Part shown: positions 26,060 to 34,554 of the stretch, in pieces | Position numbering within the stretch: the stretch's first letter is position 1 | Layout of the letters: each line of letters opens with the position of its first letter | Source: Kitasatospora purpeofusca | Lineage (GTDB): Bacteria; Actinomycetota; Actinomycetes; Streptomycetales; Streptomycetaceae | Direction: 5' to 3' | Assembly (NCBI RefSeq): GCF_000718025.1 | Contig: NZ_JODS01000018.1 | Span: forward strand, 177,190-241,189 | DNA length: 64,000 bases | Program-made: the position numbers and the translations under genes | Notes under the pieces: generated by a model | Database searches by the model: none | Seen by the model: only the letters and a program-made list of their open reading frames with translations | Told to the model about the DNA's origin: nothing

Positions 26060-28318
26060 GTGACTCGATTCCGCAAGAAGTCCGTCCCCGTGAGCGCGTT
26101 GATCGCCGGCGCCGCGATGATCGTGGCCGCCCTGCCCGCCGGTGTCGCCTCCGCGGCGGACGGCCCGAGCGGGGCGCCCGCAGGGGAGCGGGCCTTCGCC
26201 GGCGCGCTGCCGGCCTCCCTGTCGGCCGCGCAGCGCGGCGCCCTGCTGGCCGCCGCCGACGCGAACAGGACGAGGACGGCCGCCGCGCTGAAACTGGGTC
26301 CGAAGGAGGCCCTGGTCGTCCGGGGCGTCACCAAGGACGCGGACGGCACCGTGCACACCCGCTACGAGCGGACCTTCGACGGACTGCCGGTGCTCGGCGG
26401 CGACCTGGTCGTGCACACCGCCCGCGACGGCTCCAGCAAGGGCGTCACCCGGGCCACCGGTGCGGACATCGCCGTCGACACCAGCCCCGAGGAGAGCGCC
26501 GAGACGGCGAAGGGCCTCGCGCTCGCCGGCGCCGCGGGCGCGAAGGTGGCGGGGGCGGCGGCCGGCGACGCCCGCAAGGTGGTCTGGGCCGGATCGGGCA
26601 CCCCGCGGCTCGCGTGGGAGACGGTCGTGACGGGCACCCAGGAGGACGGCACGCCCTCCGAGCTGCACGTCGTCACGGACGCGAACTCCGGCAAGAAGAT
26701 CTTCGAGTACCAGGGCATCGAGACCGGCCTGGGCACCAGCAAGTACTCCGGCCAGGTCACCATAGGCACCTCCGCGGCCGACGGCGGCGGTTACGCGCTG
26801 ACCGACCCCACCCGGGGCGGCCACAGCACGTACGACCTGAACGGCACCAGCTCCACCAGGACGCTGTTCACCAACCCGACCGACACCTGGGGCGACGGCA
26901 CCGTCGCCAACCGGCAGACCGCCGCCGTGGACGCCGCCTACGGCGCCCAACTCACCTGGGACTACTACCAGACCGTCCACGGCCGCGACGGCATCAAGGA
27001 CGACGGCGTCGGCGCCTACACCCGGGTGCACTACGGCAGCAACTACGTCAACGCGTTCTGGTCCGACACCTGCTTCTGCATGACGTACGGGGACGGCGCG
27101 GGCAACGTCAAGCCGCTCACCTCGATCGACGTCGGCGGCCACGAGATGACCCACGGCATCACCTCCGCCACCGCCGGCCTGATCTACGGCGGCGAGTCCG
27201 GCGGCCTGAACGAGGCGACCTCCGACATCATGGCCGCCGCCATCGAGTTCTGGGCCGGCAACCCCGAGGACCGGGGCGACTACCTGGTCGGCGAGAAGAT
27301 CGACATCCGGGGCGACGGCACCCCGCTGCGGTACATGGACAAGCCCTCGAAGGACGGCAAGTCGCGGGACGCCTGGTCGGCCGACCTCGGCACCGTCGAC
27401 GTGCACTACTCCTCCGGCCCCGCCAACCACTGGTTCTACCTGGCCTCCGAGGGCAGCGGTGCCAAGACCGTCGACGGGGTGTCCTACGACTCCCCGACCT
27501 CCGACGGCCTGCCGGTGACCGCCATCGGCCGGGACGCCGCCGCCAGGATCTGGTACCGGGCGCTCACCACCTACATGACCTCGTCCACCGACTACGCCGC
27601 GGCCCGCACCGCCACCCTCCGGGCCACCGCCGACCTGTACGGGCAGCTCAGCGCCACGTACATGAACGCCGCCAACGCCTGGGCGGCGGTCAACGTCGGC
27701 CCGCGCGTCGTCGACGGCCTGCTCGTCGACCCCGTCGCCGACCAGGTCACCGAGGTCGGCGCGCCCGCCGAACTCGAGGTCAAGGCCATCAACTTCAACC
27801 CCGGCGCCGTCACCTACCACGCGACCGGCCTCCCCGACGGCGTCCGGCTCCACCCGGTCACCGGCCGCATCACCGGGAACCCGGCCACGGCCGGGACCTA
27901 CACGGTGACCGTCACCGCCAAGGCCTCCCACAACCGGCAGCTCTCGACCACGTTCGCCTGGAAGGTCTCCCGGGGCATCTTCGCCAACGCCACCGCCGTG
28001 CCGATCCCGGACGGCGGCCCGGCGGTCTTCTCGGACGTCGTCGTCGACCGGATCCCGGGCGCGGCGCCGAGCGACCTCAAGGTGGCCGTGGACATCAAGC
28101 ACACCTGGCGCGGTGACCTGGCCGTCGACCTGATCGGCCCGGACGGGACGGTGTACTCGCTGAAGAAGGCCAGCGTCGGCGACTCGGCCGACAACGTGCT
28201 CGAGACCTACACGGTGGACGCCTCCGCCCAGCAGGCCAACGGCACCTGGCGGCTCCGGGTGCAGGACATGTACCGCATCGACTCGGGCCGCATCGACAGC
28301 TGGAGGATCATCTTCTGA
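26060..28318 (+). CDS. Secreted M4 (thermolysin-like) metallopeptidase with P-domain
   Basis: This 752-residue exported protease starts at GTG with AAGGAG upstream. Parts in order: signal peptide (VSALIAGAAMIVAALPAGVASAA), FTP/PepSY-type propeptide to about residue 200, and the catalytic domain with HEMTH (361-365) and the third zinc ligand Glu385 in GGLNEATSD. A His for catalysis lies in VHYSSGPANHWFYLAS. A putative Ig-like domain follows (EVGAPAELEVKAINFNPGAVTYHATGLPDGV). The C-terminal proprotein-convertase P-domain is IKHTWRGDLAVDLIGPDGT...WRLRVQD. It likely degrades proteins in the medium. A strong terminator follows. Confidence 0.93.
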   Translation: MTRFRKKSVPVSALIAGAAMIVAALPAGVASAADGPSGAPAGERAFAGALPASLSAAQRGALLAAADANRTRTAAALKLGPKEALVVRGVTKDADGTVHTRYERTFDGLPVLGGDLVVHTARDGSSKGVTRATGADIAVDTSPEESAETAKGLALAGAAGAKVAGAAAGDARKVVWAGSGTPRLAWETVVTGTQEDGTPSELHVVTDANSGKKIFEYQGIETGLGTSKYSGQVTIGTSAADGGGYALTDPTRGGHSTYDLNGTSSTRTLFTNPTDTWGDGTVANRQTAAVDAAYGAQLTWDYYQTVHGRDGIKDDGVGAYTRVHYGSNYVNAFWSDTCFCMTYGDGAGNVKPLTSIDVGGHEMTHGITSATAGLIYGGESGGLNEATSDIMAAAIEFWAGNPEDRGDYLVGEKIDIRGDGTPLRYMDKPSKDGKSRDAWSADLGTVDVHYSSGPANHWFYLASEGSGAKTVDGVSYDSPTSDGLPVTAIGRDAAARIWYRALTTYMTSSTDYAAARTATLRATADLYGQLSATYMNAANAWAAVNVGPRVVDGLLVDPVADQVTEVGAPAELEVKAINFNPGAVTYHATGLPDGVRLHPVTGRITGNPATAGTYTVTVTAKASHNRQLSTTFAWKVSRGIFANATAVPIPDGGPAVFSDVVVDRIPGAAPSDLKVAVDIKHTWRGDLAVDLIGPDGTVYSLKKASVGDSADNVLETYTVDASAQQANGTWRLRVQDMYRIDSGRIDSWRIIF

Positions 28319-28327
28319 CCGCGTCAC

Positions 28328-28376
28328 CGCCCGGGTGCTCCGGCCGGCTCAACCCGCCGGCCGGAGCACCCGGGCG
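28328..28376 (+). terminator. Hairpin terminator after the M4 peptidase gene
   Basis: Inverted arms 28328-28348 and 28356-28376 (CGCCCGGGTGCTCCGGCCGG and its complement, extended by one pair) form a perfect 21-bp stem with a 7-nt loop, starting 10 nt after the stop codon. Confidence 0.88.
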
Positions 28377-28648
28377 CACGCACGTCACGGCCCGGACGGT
28401 CGGGCGTACCGCTGCGGAACCCGCGCCGCCCGGTGGCGGTCGTCGTAGTTCGGACGGCCGGCCGGGGAATGGGGGTACGAACTGCGAATCATTGCGGTAG
28501 AGGCACATTCCGGAAGTCGCACCGGAGTCCCGCGGCCGGCCGCAACGACAGTAGCACCGGGTGGTGCGGGGGCCGCATCCGGTTTTCCGCCGGCCGCCCC
28601 CCGCACGCCGTCCGCTACCGGGTGCCCCGGGCGCTCGGGCCGGGCCCG
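28377..28648. other. Intergenic region between M4 terminator and DDAH gene
   Basis: This 272-nt stretch holds no supported gene. A 73-codon minus-strand frame (28385-28606) has no ribosome binding site and no family features. The stretch at 28484-28515 is less GC-rich and could contain a promoter, but no clear hexamer pair was found. Confidence 0.5.
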
Positions 28649-29467
28649 TCAGGCCGGGGCGCCGCGCAGCTCCAGGGTGCAGCACTTCACGCTGCCGCCC
28701 GCCTTGAGCAGCTCGGTGACGTCGATCCCGATCGGCTCGAAGCCCCGCTCCCGCAGCCGCGCCGCCAGCCCGACCGCCGCCTCCGGCAGCACCACCCGGC
28801 GGCCGTCCGAGACGGCGTTGAGGCCGAACACGGCCGCGTCCTCGTCGGTGGCGAGCACGGCGTCCGGGTACAGCCCGGCCAGGGTGCGCCGGCTCTCGGG
28901 GGAGAAGGCGGCCGGGTAGTACATGACCTCGTCGTGGTCGAGCACCGCGAGCGCGGTGTCCAGGTGGTAGTAGCGCGGGTCGGCCAGCTCCAGGGTGACC
29001 ACGGGGCGCCCGAGGACGCGCTCCGTCTCGGCGTGCGCCCGCCGGTCCGTGCGGAAGCCGGTGCCGGCCAGGATGCGGTCGCCGACCAGCAGGTAGTCGC
29101 CCTCGCCCTCGTTGGTGAACTCGGCCCGGTGCACCGCCCGGTAGCCGCGCGAACGGAACCACTCCACGTACGCCGGCGCCTCGTCCGCGCGCTCCTCGTG
29201 CCGGAACCGGGCGACCAGGGCGGTGCCGTCGACCACGGTCGCGCCGTTGGCCGCGAACACCATGTCGGGCAGGCCGGGCAGCGGCTCGATCAACTCGACG
29301 GTGTGGCCCAGCTCCTGGAACAGCGCGTACAACTGCTCCCACTGGGCGACGGCGCGGTCGGCGTCGGTCGGCTTAGCCGGCTCCATCCACGGGTTGATCG
29401 AGTAGTCGACCGTGAAGTGCGTCGGACGGCACATCAGGTAGTGGCGCGTGCGGGCGGTACGGGACAC
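28649..29467 (-). CDS. ddaH: Dimethylarginine dimethylaminohydrolase-like protein
   Basis: This 272-residue protein of the amidinotransferase superfamily is predicted to hydrolyse dimethylarginine to citrulline and dimethylamine, or a related guanidine substrate. It has the N-terminal MCRPTHFTVDYSINPWM, FAANGATVVDG, AEFTNEGEGDYL, the catalytic His in DPRYYHLDTAL, and the nucleophile Cys near the end in GGSVKCCTLEL. The GTG start at 29467 has GGAAGGAAG about 11 nt upstream; the first Met (11 codons in) is an alternative. The very similar arginine deiminase-like or ornithine-forming family members cannot be fully excluded. Confidence 0.88.
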   Translation of the reverse strand: MSRTARTRHYLMCRPTHFTVDYSINPWMEPAKPTDADRAVAQWEQLYALFQELGHTVELIEPLPGLPDMVFAANGATVVDGTALVARFRHEERADEAPAYVEWFRSRGYRAVHRAEFTNEGEGDYLLVGDRILAGTGFRTDRRAHAETERVLGRPVVTLELADPRYYHLDTALAVLDHDEVMYYPAAFSPESRRTLAGLYPDAVLATDEDAAVFGLNAVSDGRRVVLPEAAVGLAARLRERGFEPIGIDVTELLKAGGSVKCCTLELRGAPA

Positions 29468-29797
29468 GGGCGGTGGACTTCCTTCCGGCGGGGTGGTGCG
29501 GGAGGGACCGGACGGGTGCGGGGTGCGCCCCGCCGGTTGCCCCGAGCGTGCCGGGCGCGGCGATCGCGGACATGGCCGCGACATGCACGGTGATCGGACG
29601 GCGGCGGTCCGGCCGGGGTCGGCGTGCCCGGCGGCGTCGGCGCAGGTCGGGGAGCCGCAGGCCGGGGACGGCGCCGGACGTCCACAAGGGGTGCGCGCTC
29701 CACGACACGCGGGCAGGAACGTGCCTGCGCGGCCGGTGCGGGGCGCTGCGGTGGACTGGCCCGGCCGGACACGCCGCGTCGACGAGGAGACCGCGCC
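29468..29797. other. Divergent intergenic region, ddaH / methyltransferase
   Basis: These 330 nt separate two divergent genes and should hold both promoters. No gene, no clear -10/-35 pair and no strong inverted repeat was found by eye. Confidence 0.4.
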
Positions 29798-30529
29798 ATG
29801 GGGACCATGCGGACCAGCACGGGAGCGGGCACGAGTACGGAGAAAGGTACGGGCACAGCGACGGGAACGGCGCCGGACGCGGCCACCGGCCTGGACCGGC
29901 GCCGGGTGCTGCTGGACGTCGGCGCCGGCGAGGGCCGGACCACCGCCCACCTCGCGCAGTACTTCGAGCGCACGGTGGCGATCGAGCCCAGCGCGGTGAT
30001 GCGCGAGCGGCTCCGCGCCGTCTGCCCGGACGCCCTCGTCCTGCCGGACCCGATCGACGCGGCCGAACCGCCCGAGCCGGCGGACCTCGTCCACCTCTCC
30101 CACGTGCTCTACTACGTGCCGCCGGAGGACTGGCTGCGCACCGTCGGCCGGGTCCTGGACTGGGCGGCGCCCGGCGGGACGCTGCTGGTCGTGCTGCAGA
30201 ACCCGGACAGCCCCTGCATGCGGATGGCCGCGCACTTCGCCGGCGTGCGCTACGACCTGCGGCCGCTCGCCGAGCAGTTGGCGGAACAGGGACCGGAGCA
30301 CGCGGTGGCCCTGGAGACCCTCGACCTCTGCTACCGGACGGACCGGCTGGCGGAGGCGGTGGACGTCGCGGAGTTCATGGTGAACGTGGCCGACCTGGCC
30401 GTCCTGGACCGGCTGCCCGACCGGGACGAACTGACCGCCTACGTCGAGCGCCATTTCGCCCGGCCGGACGGCGGCTACGCCATCGGCCACACCCAGGACA
30501 TGCTGACGGTCCGCCGCGCCCCGCGCTGA
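29798..30529 (+). CDS. Class I SAM-dependent methyltransferase
   Basis: This 243-residue protein starts at ATG 29798 with GAGGAGA 7 nt upstream. A Thr/Gly-rich N-terminal tail of about 30 residues (MRTSTGAGTSTEKGTGTATG) precedes the Rossmann core: motif I LLDVGAGEGRTTAHLA, acidic post-I TVAIEPS, LVHLSHVLYYVPPEDW and GGTLLVVLQNPDSP. The HVLYYVP region resembles small-molecule N- or O-methyltransferases. Substrate unknown. The gene is divergent from the DDAH gene and convergent with the aldo/keto reductase, with only 22 nt between the stops. Confidence 0.85.
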   Translation: MGTMRTSTGAGTSTEKGTGTATGTAPDAATGLDRRRVLLDVGAGEGRTTAHLAQYFERTVAIEPSAVMRERLRAVCPDALVLPDPIDAAEPPEPADLVHLSHVLYYVPPEDWLRTVGRVLDWAAPGGTLLVVLQNPDSPCMRMAAHFAGVRYDLRPLAEQLAEQGPEHAVALETLDLCYRTDRLAEAVDVAEFMVNVADLAVLDRLPDRDELTAYVERHFARPDGGYAIGHTQDMLTVRRAPR

Positions 30530-30551
30530 CGGCGCCGCCCGCCCGGAACCG

Positions 30552-31556
30552 TCAGGCCCAGGGCAGCGCCGAGCGCGTGCTCCAGTACCGCCCGGCCGGT
30601 TCGGCGAGCGACGCGAGACCGGCCGACGCGGCGGCGTCGAGGGCGAGCCCGACGGCGTCCAGGTTCGAGGCGAGCTGGTCGGTGGTGGCCGCACCGGAGA
30701 GCACCACGTCCGCCCAGGGCTGCGCGGCGACGGCCGCCAGCGCGAGGGCGTCGCAGGAGGCGCCGGTCCGGGCGGCGAGCTCGCGCAGGGCGGCGGTGTC
30801 CGGACCGGTGGCGTTGCGGTCGGCGAGCCGGCCGTTGGCCATGCCCTCCTTGACCACGACGAGCAGGCCCGCCGCGTGCGCCTCGGCCAGCGCCGGGCCG
30901 GCCGAGGGCTCCAGCAGGTTCCAGGTCGACTGCACGGCGCCGAACAGCGGCCGGCCGTCCACCGTCACCGCCAGCGCCGCCCGGACCGCCGCCGCCTGCT
31001 CCGGGCCGCTGGTCGACAGGCCGACCCGCACGCCCTCGGCGGCCAGCGCGGCCAGCCGGGCGTGCAGTGCGGGGTCGCTGAGCGCGGGGCTGTCCGGCGT
31101 GACCGAGTGCACCAGGTAGACGTCCGGACGGCGGCCCAGCAGCGCGAGGCTCTCCCGCACCTGACGGTCGAAGACGGCCGTCGAGTGCTCCTTGACCTCG
31201 TGCACCGGCACCCCGGAGGCCTGCCAGTCGGCGGTGTAGGTGTATCCCCACTTGCTGCCGACCGTCACCTCGGCCGCGGCCTGCGGCCGGGCGGCGAGCC
31301 AGGCGCCGAGGAACTCCTCCGCGCGGCCGTAGGAACGGGCGGTGTCGAAGTAGCGCACGCCGGCGGCGAACGCGGCGTCGAGCAGGGCGTGGGTCCGCGC
31401 GCGCAGGGCGTCCACGGTGCGCTCGGCCGGGAGGTCGAGGTCGCGGCCGAGCGTGATGTACCCGGGCCGTCCGACGGCCGCGGTGCCCAACCCGAACCGC
31501 GCGATCGACGGTCCGGACGGTCCGGAGGCTTCGGCGGCGGCGTGGGCGGTGGGCAT
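30552..31556 (-). CDS. Aldo/keto reductase
   Basis: This 334-residue NADPH-dependent oxidoreductase has a TIM-barrel fold. The ATG at 31556 has GGAGG 6 nt upstream; the longer frame upstream is not needed. Catalytic tetrad positions are visible: Asp and Tyr in YFDTARSYG, Lys in VGSKWGY, and His in VYLVHSV. GLSTSGPEQAAAV is the strand that follows. It belongs to the broad group that includes L-fucose dehydrogenase and pyridoxal reductase relatives. Substrate unknown. Confidence 0.88.
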   Translation of the reverse strand: MPTAHAAAEASGPSGPSIARFGLGTAAVGRPGYITLGRDLDLPAERTVDALRARTHALLDAAFAAGVRYFDTARSYGRAEEFLGAWLAARPQAAAEVTVGSKWGYTYTADWQASGVPVHEVKEHSTAVFDRQVRESLALLGRRPDVYLVHSVTPDSPALSDPALHARLAALAAEGVRVGLSTSGPEQAAAVRAALAVTVDGRPLFGAVQSTWNLLEPSAGPALAEAHAAGLLVVVKEGMANGRLADRNATGPDTAALRELAARTGASCDALALAAVAAQPWADVVLSGAATTDQLASNLDAVGLALDAAASAGLASLAEPAGRYWSTRSALPWA

Positions 31557-31795
31557 GGCGGGCCTCCATCGGCAGGTCGGGTAGGCAGATGCGCAGGTCG
31601 GCGGGACGCGGTGGGGTCCGCCCCGTCGCACCCTATCCGCCCCGCCGCCCCCGACCGGCTCCCGACCGGCCCCTGACCTGCGCCTGACCTGCGCCGACAG
31701 CCCCCCGCCGCCGTCCGCTCCCGTGCTGGTGCCTATGCTCCTGTGTCGAATGTGTCGAATGTGTCCGAGCGAGGACCATTGCGGGGAGGGCCGTC

Positions 31796-32317
31796 ATGAC
31801 CTACCGGATCGAGCGGATCGGCCGGACGGACACGGACTGGGAGCGGTTGCGGGAGGTGCGCCTCGCGCAGCTGATGGACACCCCGATGGCCTTCCTGGAG
31901 ACCTACGAGACGGCGCTGGCACACGGCGACGAGGAGTGGCACTCCCGGATCCGCCGGGTCAACGAGCCCGGCAGCGTCGGTCTGGCGGCCGTGCACGACG
32001 ACGGCACCGGGGCGGGGGAGTGGGTCGGGACGATGATCGGCTTCACGCCCGAGCCCGGGACGGCGCTGCTGGTCGGCGTCTGGGTCCACCCGGAGCACCG
32101 GGGCCGCGAGCGCGGGGTGACGGACACCATGCTGGATGCGATCGTCGCCTGGGCCCGGGAGACGGGCGCGCGGCGCCTGCTGCTGACCGTGCACGAGGAC
32201 AACGCCAGGGCCGCCGCCTTCTACCGGCGCCGGGGCTTCGAACTCACCGGCGGCACCAAGCCCTACCCGCTGGACCCGGCCGCCCGCGAACTGGAGATGG
32301 CACTGCCGCTGGTCTGA
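31796..32317 (+). CDS. GNAT family N-acetyltransferase
   Basis: This 173-residue acetyltransferase has motif A VGVWVHPEHRGRERGVTDTMLDAIVAWA, carrying the acetyl-CoA pyrophosphate loop (R-G-R-E-R-G-V), and LTVHEDNARAAAFYRRRGFELTG. The N-terminus WERLREVRLAQLMDTPMAFLETYE is common in actinobacterial members. GGGGAGGG is the ribosome binding site. A TATGCT hexamer at 31734-31739 may be the -10 element, followed by three imperfect copies of TGTGTCGAA in the leader. Substrate unknown. Confidence 0.9.
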   Translation: MTYRIERIGRTDTDWERLREVRLAQLMDTPMAFLETYETALAHGDEEWHSRIRRVNEPGSVGLAAVHDDGTGAGEWVGTMIGFTPEPGTALLVGVWVHPEHRGRERGVTDTMLDAIVAWARETGARRLLLTVHEDNARAAAFYRRRGFELTGGTKPYPLDPAARELEMALPLV

Positions 32318-32344
32318 CCGGACCCGCTCTCCTCCTCTGCCCCT

Positions 32345-32848
32345 TCACCCCGTCAGCGACCGGGCCTCCTCCGCGCTGAACGCGGAGGCGAAGGTGAACG
32401 CCCGCGGCGAGGGCCCGTGCGCCCGTAGGTGCGCCAGCCGCTCCAGCGCCTCGCCGACGTCCGGACGGTGCCCGGCGGGCACCCACCAGAGCACCAGATG
32501 CGCCTCGACGTGCCGTGCGAACCATTCGCGCCGGCGCCGCATCGCCTCCAAGTGCCCACTGCGGTAGGCGAATTCCCACAGGGCTTCGTGGTTCTCCCAG
32601 ACCGACAGGTTGACGATGACGTCCGCGCCCGCCGGGCGCAGGCCGGTGGCGTCGTCCGTGCCGTCCTCGACCAGCCGCCAGACGAATCCGGGCGCCCCGT
32701 CGGCGGCGGCGTTGACCGGGTCGAGCAGCTCGACGAACGGCGCGATCCGCGGGTCGTCGATCGGGTGGAGCAGCGTGGCGAGGTTGAGTTGGGCGAGCTG
32801 GGCGGGCTGATCGTGCAGGGCGGGATGAGCAGGCCGGGACGAAGTCAT
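32345..32848 (-). CDS. DUF3291 domain protein
   Basis: This 167-residue small protein of the monooxygenase-like DUF3291 family shows AQLNLATLLHPIDDPRIAPFVELLDPVNAAADGAPGFVWRL, then VNLSVWENHEALWEFAYRSGHLEAMRRRREWF and HLVLWWVPAGHRPD, the expected ferredoxin-like layout. It lies 31 nt after the Fe-S-type regulator gene on the same strand, so the two are probably co-transcribed. A TTGACA on the minus strand in the gap could also give it its own promoter. The biochemical role is unknown. Confidence 0.88.
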   Translation of the reverse strand: MTSSRPAHPALHDQPAQLAQLNLATLLHPIDDPRIAPFVELLDPVNAAADGAPGFVWRLVEDGTDDATGLRPAGADVIVNLSVWENHEALWEFAYRSGHLEAMRRRREWFARHVEAHLVLWWVPAGHRPDVGEALERLAHLRAHGPSPRAFTFASAFSAEEARSLTG

Positions 32849-32879
32849 GCCTCATCCCAGCACGGCCCGAGTTTCTATG

Positions 32880-33593
32880 TCAATCATCATTGTTTTTAGA
32901 AGCCTCGACCACCACACAGCACTCGCCCGGCCGCGCGTCCATCCGCGCCCGGACCGGACCGTCCGTCCCCAACAGCCCTTCCAGCAGTGCGAGGTTCATA
33001 CCGCACACCAGCGGTGGGAACTGCTCGGCGACGGCGTGGAAGGGGCAGTTGCGCATCCGGACCGCCGTCGCCGCGCCGTCGTCACCGTCGTCACCGCCGT
33101 CACCGTCGTCCTCGTTGGCCTGCTCGCCCCGCACCGGGTACGGCTCGTAGCCGCGCGCGGCCAGTAGCTCCATCGCCCGGTCGAGGTCGCCGCAGGGCGC
33201 ACCCGCTCCGCGCAGCGCCTCCCCCCGGCGGCGCGCGGCCTCCTGGAGCGCGAGGTCCACTCCGGCCGACTCGGCCGCCCCGGCGAGCAGTTCGGCGGCA
33301 GTGCGGTAGTCGCGGGCGGGCAGCGACACCGCGTGTTCGGCGCGCGCCCGGGTGTACACCTTGGCGGGTCGGCCCGCCCCCGGGCCGGAGCGGCCGGTCA
33401 GCCGACGGCTGCCGCTCTCCAGCAGTCCGGCCTCGGTGAGCCGGTCGAGGTGGTGCGCGGCGAGCGTGCGGGCCACCGCCGCGCCCTCGGCCGCCTCGTT
33501 CCGGCCGACCTCGCGGCCCTGCGCCACCACGTACTCGTACAGTCGGCGCCGCACTGGGTCCTGCAGCACCGCGATCGCGTCGATGTCCTCCAT
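32880..33593 (-). CDS. SufR-like helix-turn-helix regulator with predicted Fe-S cluster
   Basis: This 237-residue protein has an N-terminal winged helix (VLQDPVRRRLYEYVVAQGREVGRNEAAEGAAVARTLAAHHLDRLTEAGLLE) of the ArsR/SufR type. The C-terminal part has NCPFHAVAEQFPPLVCGMN (C-x14-C) and GECCVVV, the cysteine arrangement of SufR and related Fe-S sensors. A Gly/Asp-rich insert (EDDGDGGDDGDDG) separates the two parts. It is likely a repressor that responds to Fe-S cluster state, NO or oxidation. It lies upstream of the DUF3291 gene, its most likely target together with itself. Confidence 0.82.
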   Translation of the reverse strand: MEDIDAIAVLQDPVRRRLYEYVVAQGREVGRNEAAEGAAVARTLAAHHLDRLTEAGLLESGSRRLTGRSGPGAGRPAKVYTRARAEHAVSLPARDYRTAAELLAGAAESAGVDLALQEAARRRGEALRGAGAPCGDLDRAMELLAARGYEPYPVRGEQANEDDGDGGDDGDDGAATAVRMRNCPFHAVAEQFPPLVCGMNLALLEGLLGTDGPVRARMDARPGECCVVVEASKNNDD

Positions 33594-33602
33594 CCGGCCA
33601 TC

Positions 33603-33632
33603 CTAAGAACAACGCGGATCGCCGTTAGAAGC
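33603..33632 (-). promoter_or_regulatory. Possible operator of the SufR-like regulator
   Basis: CTAAGAACAACG and CGTTAGAAG surround an 8-nt core, giving inverted AACG...CGTT arms just upstream of the regulator start. The similar TTAGAAGCC also occurs at the other end of the gene (32894-32902), before the DUF3291 gene. Confidence 0.35.
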
Positions 33633-33654
33633 CCCGCCCGTCGGAGCCCTGCCT

Positions 33655-34413
33655 TCAGGCGTAGTGGCCGCCGGTGACGTCCGGCAGCGGGTCCGCCACC
33701 GCGTCCAGCAGCTGCGGGCCGTCGTTGCGGACGCTGTTCACCGTCGTCGCGACCGGTCGCACCTGCAGGTCGCTCGCCGGTGCGTGCAGCAGGCCGCGGA
33801 CCTCGGCGGGGTCGGTGACGCTCGGGTCGAGCCAGGCGTCCAGGGTGTCGGTGGTGAGGGTGACCGGCATCCGGTCGTGGATCCGGCCGGCCGCGTCGGT
33901 GGCCTCGGTGGTCAGCACGGTGCAGGTCACCAGCCACGCGTCCGTGTCCTCGGGCGCCGTGCGGTCGCGCCAGAACTCGTACAGCCCGGCCATCAGCAGC
34001 AGGCCGCCGTCCGGCCGGTGGAGGTAGTAGGGCTGCTTGTACGCCTTGCGCCCGTCCGCCGCCGGCACCGGGCGCCACTCGAAGTACCCGTCGGCGGGCA
34101 CCACGCAGCGCCGCTCCTTGAACGCCTTGCGGAACGCCGGCTTCTCGGCGGCCGTCTCCACCCGCGCGTTGATCATCCGCGCGCCGGAGCCCGGGTCCTT
34201 CGACCAGGACGGCACCAGCCCCCAGCGCAGCGACCTCACCTGGCGCGTGATCTCCCCGGTCTCCCGGTCGACCCGTTCCAGCACGCTCGCCACCTCGTCG
34301 GTCGGCGCGACGTTCCACGAGGGCGCGAGGGCCTCCGCGGCCGGCCACAGCGAGGCGCGCAGCAGTTCCGCCAGATCCGGCGGGGTGGTGGTGGAGACGA
34401 ATCGACCGCACAT
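33655..34413 (-). CDS. SRAP domain protein (HMCES/YedK family)
   Basis: This 252-residue protein forms covalent DNA-protein crosslinks at abasic sites to protect single-stranded DNA. The start is placed at 34413 so that, after Met removal, Cys2 (MCGRF) is the N-terminal catalytic residue; a further in-frame ATG three codons upstream would bury it. Other conserved family parts are SWNVAPTDEV, MINARVET, RRCVVPADGYFEW and RIHDRMPVTL, which hold the active-site Asn, Glu and His. Nothing links it to its neighbours. Confidence 0.92.
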   Translation of the reverse strand: MCGRFVSTTTPPDLAELLRASLWPAAEALAPSWNVAPTDEVASVLERVDRETGEITRQVRSLRWGLVPSWSKDPGSGARMINARVETAAEKPAFRKAFKERRCVVPADGYFEWRPVPAADGRKAYKQPYYLHRPDGGLLLMAGLYEFWRDRTAPEDTDAWLVTCTVLTTEATDAAGRIHDRMPVTLTTDTLDAWLDPSVTDPAEVRGLLHAPASDLQVRPVATTVNSVRNDGPQLLDAVADPLPDVTGGHYA

Positions 34414-34554
34414 GCGCCTCATCCTGCCCGCACCGGACCCCGCCCGTCACGCATCCCGCGCCTCCCGGGTCTCCCGCATCACCCGGGCCCCGGCCGCCGC
34501 CCCAAGATCATCAGGCGGTAGGCTCCATCCGCAACACGACGCGAAGGGGAGCCA

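Noticed and set aside
25685..28327. 880-codon open frame on the minus strand opposite the M4 peptidase gene
   Set aside because: Val/Gly/Arg-rich low-complexity translation; the plus strand has a complete, motif-rich protease. This is the usual antisense frame opened by high GC.
34414..34422. Upstream ATG for the SRAP gene (MRRMCGRF)
   Set aside because: The catalytic Cys must become N-terminal after Met removal, so the start at 34413 is required.
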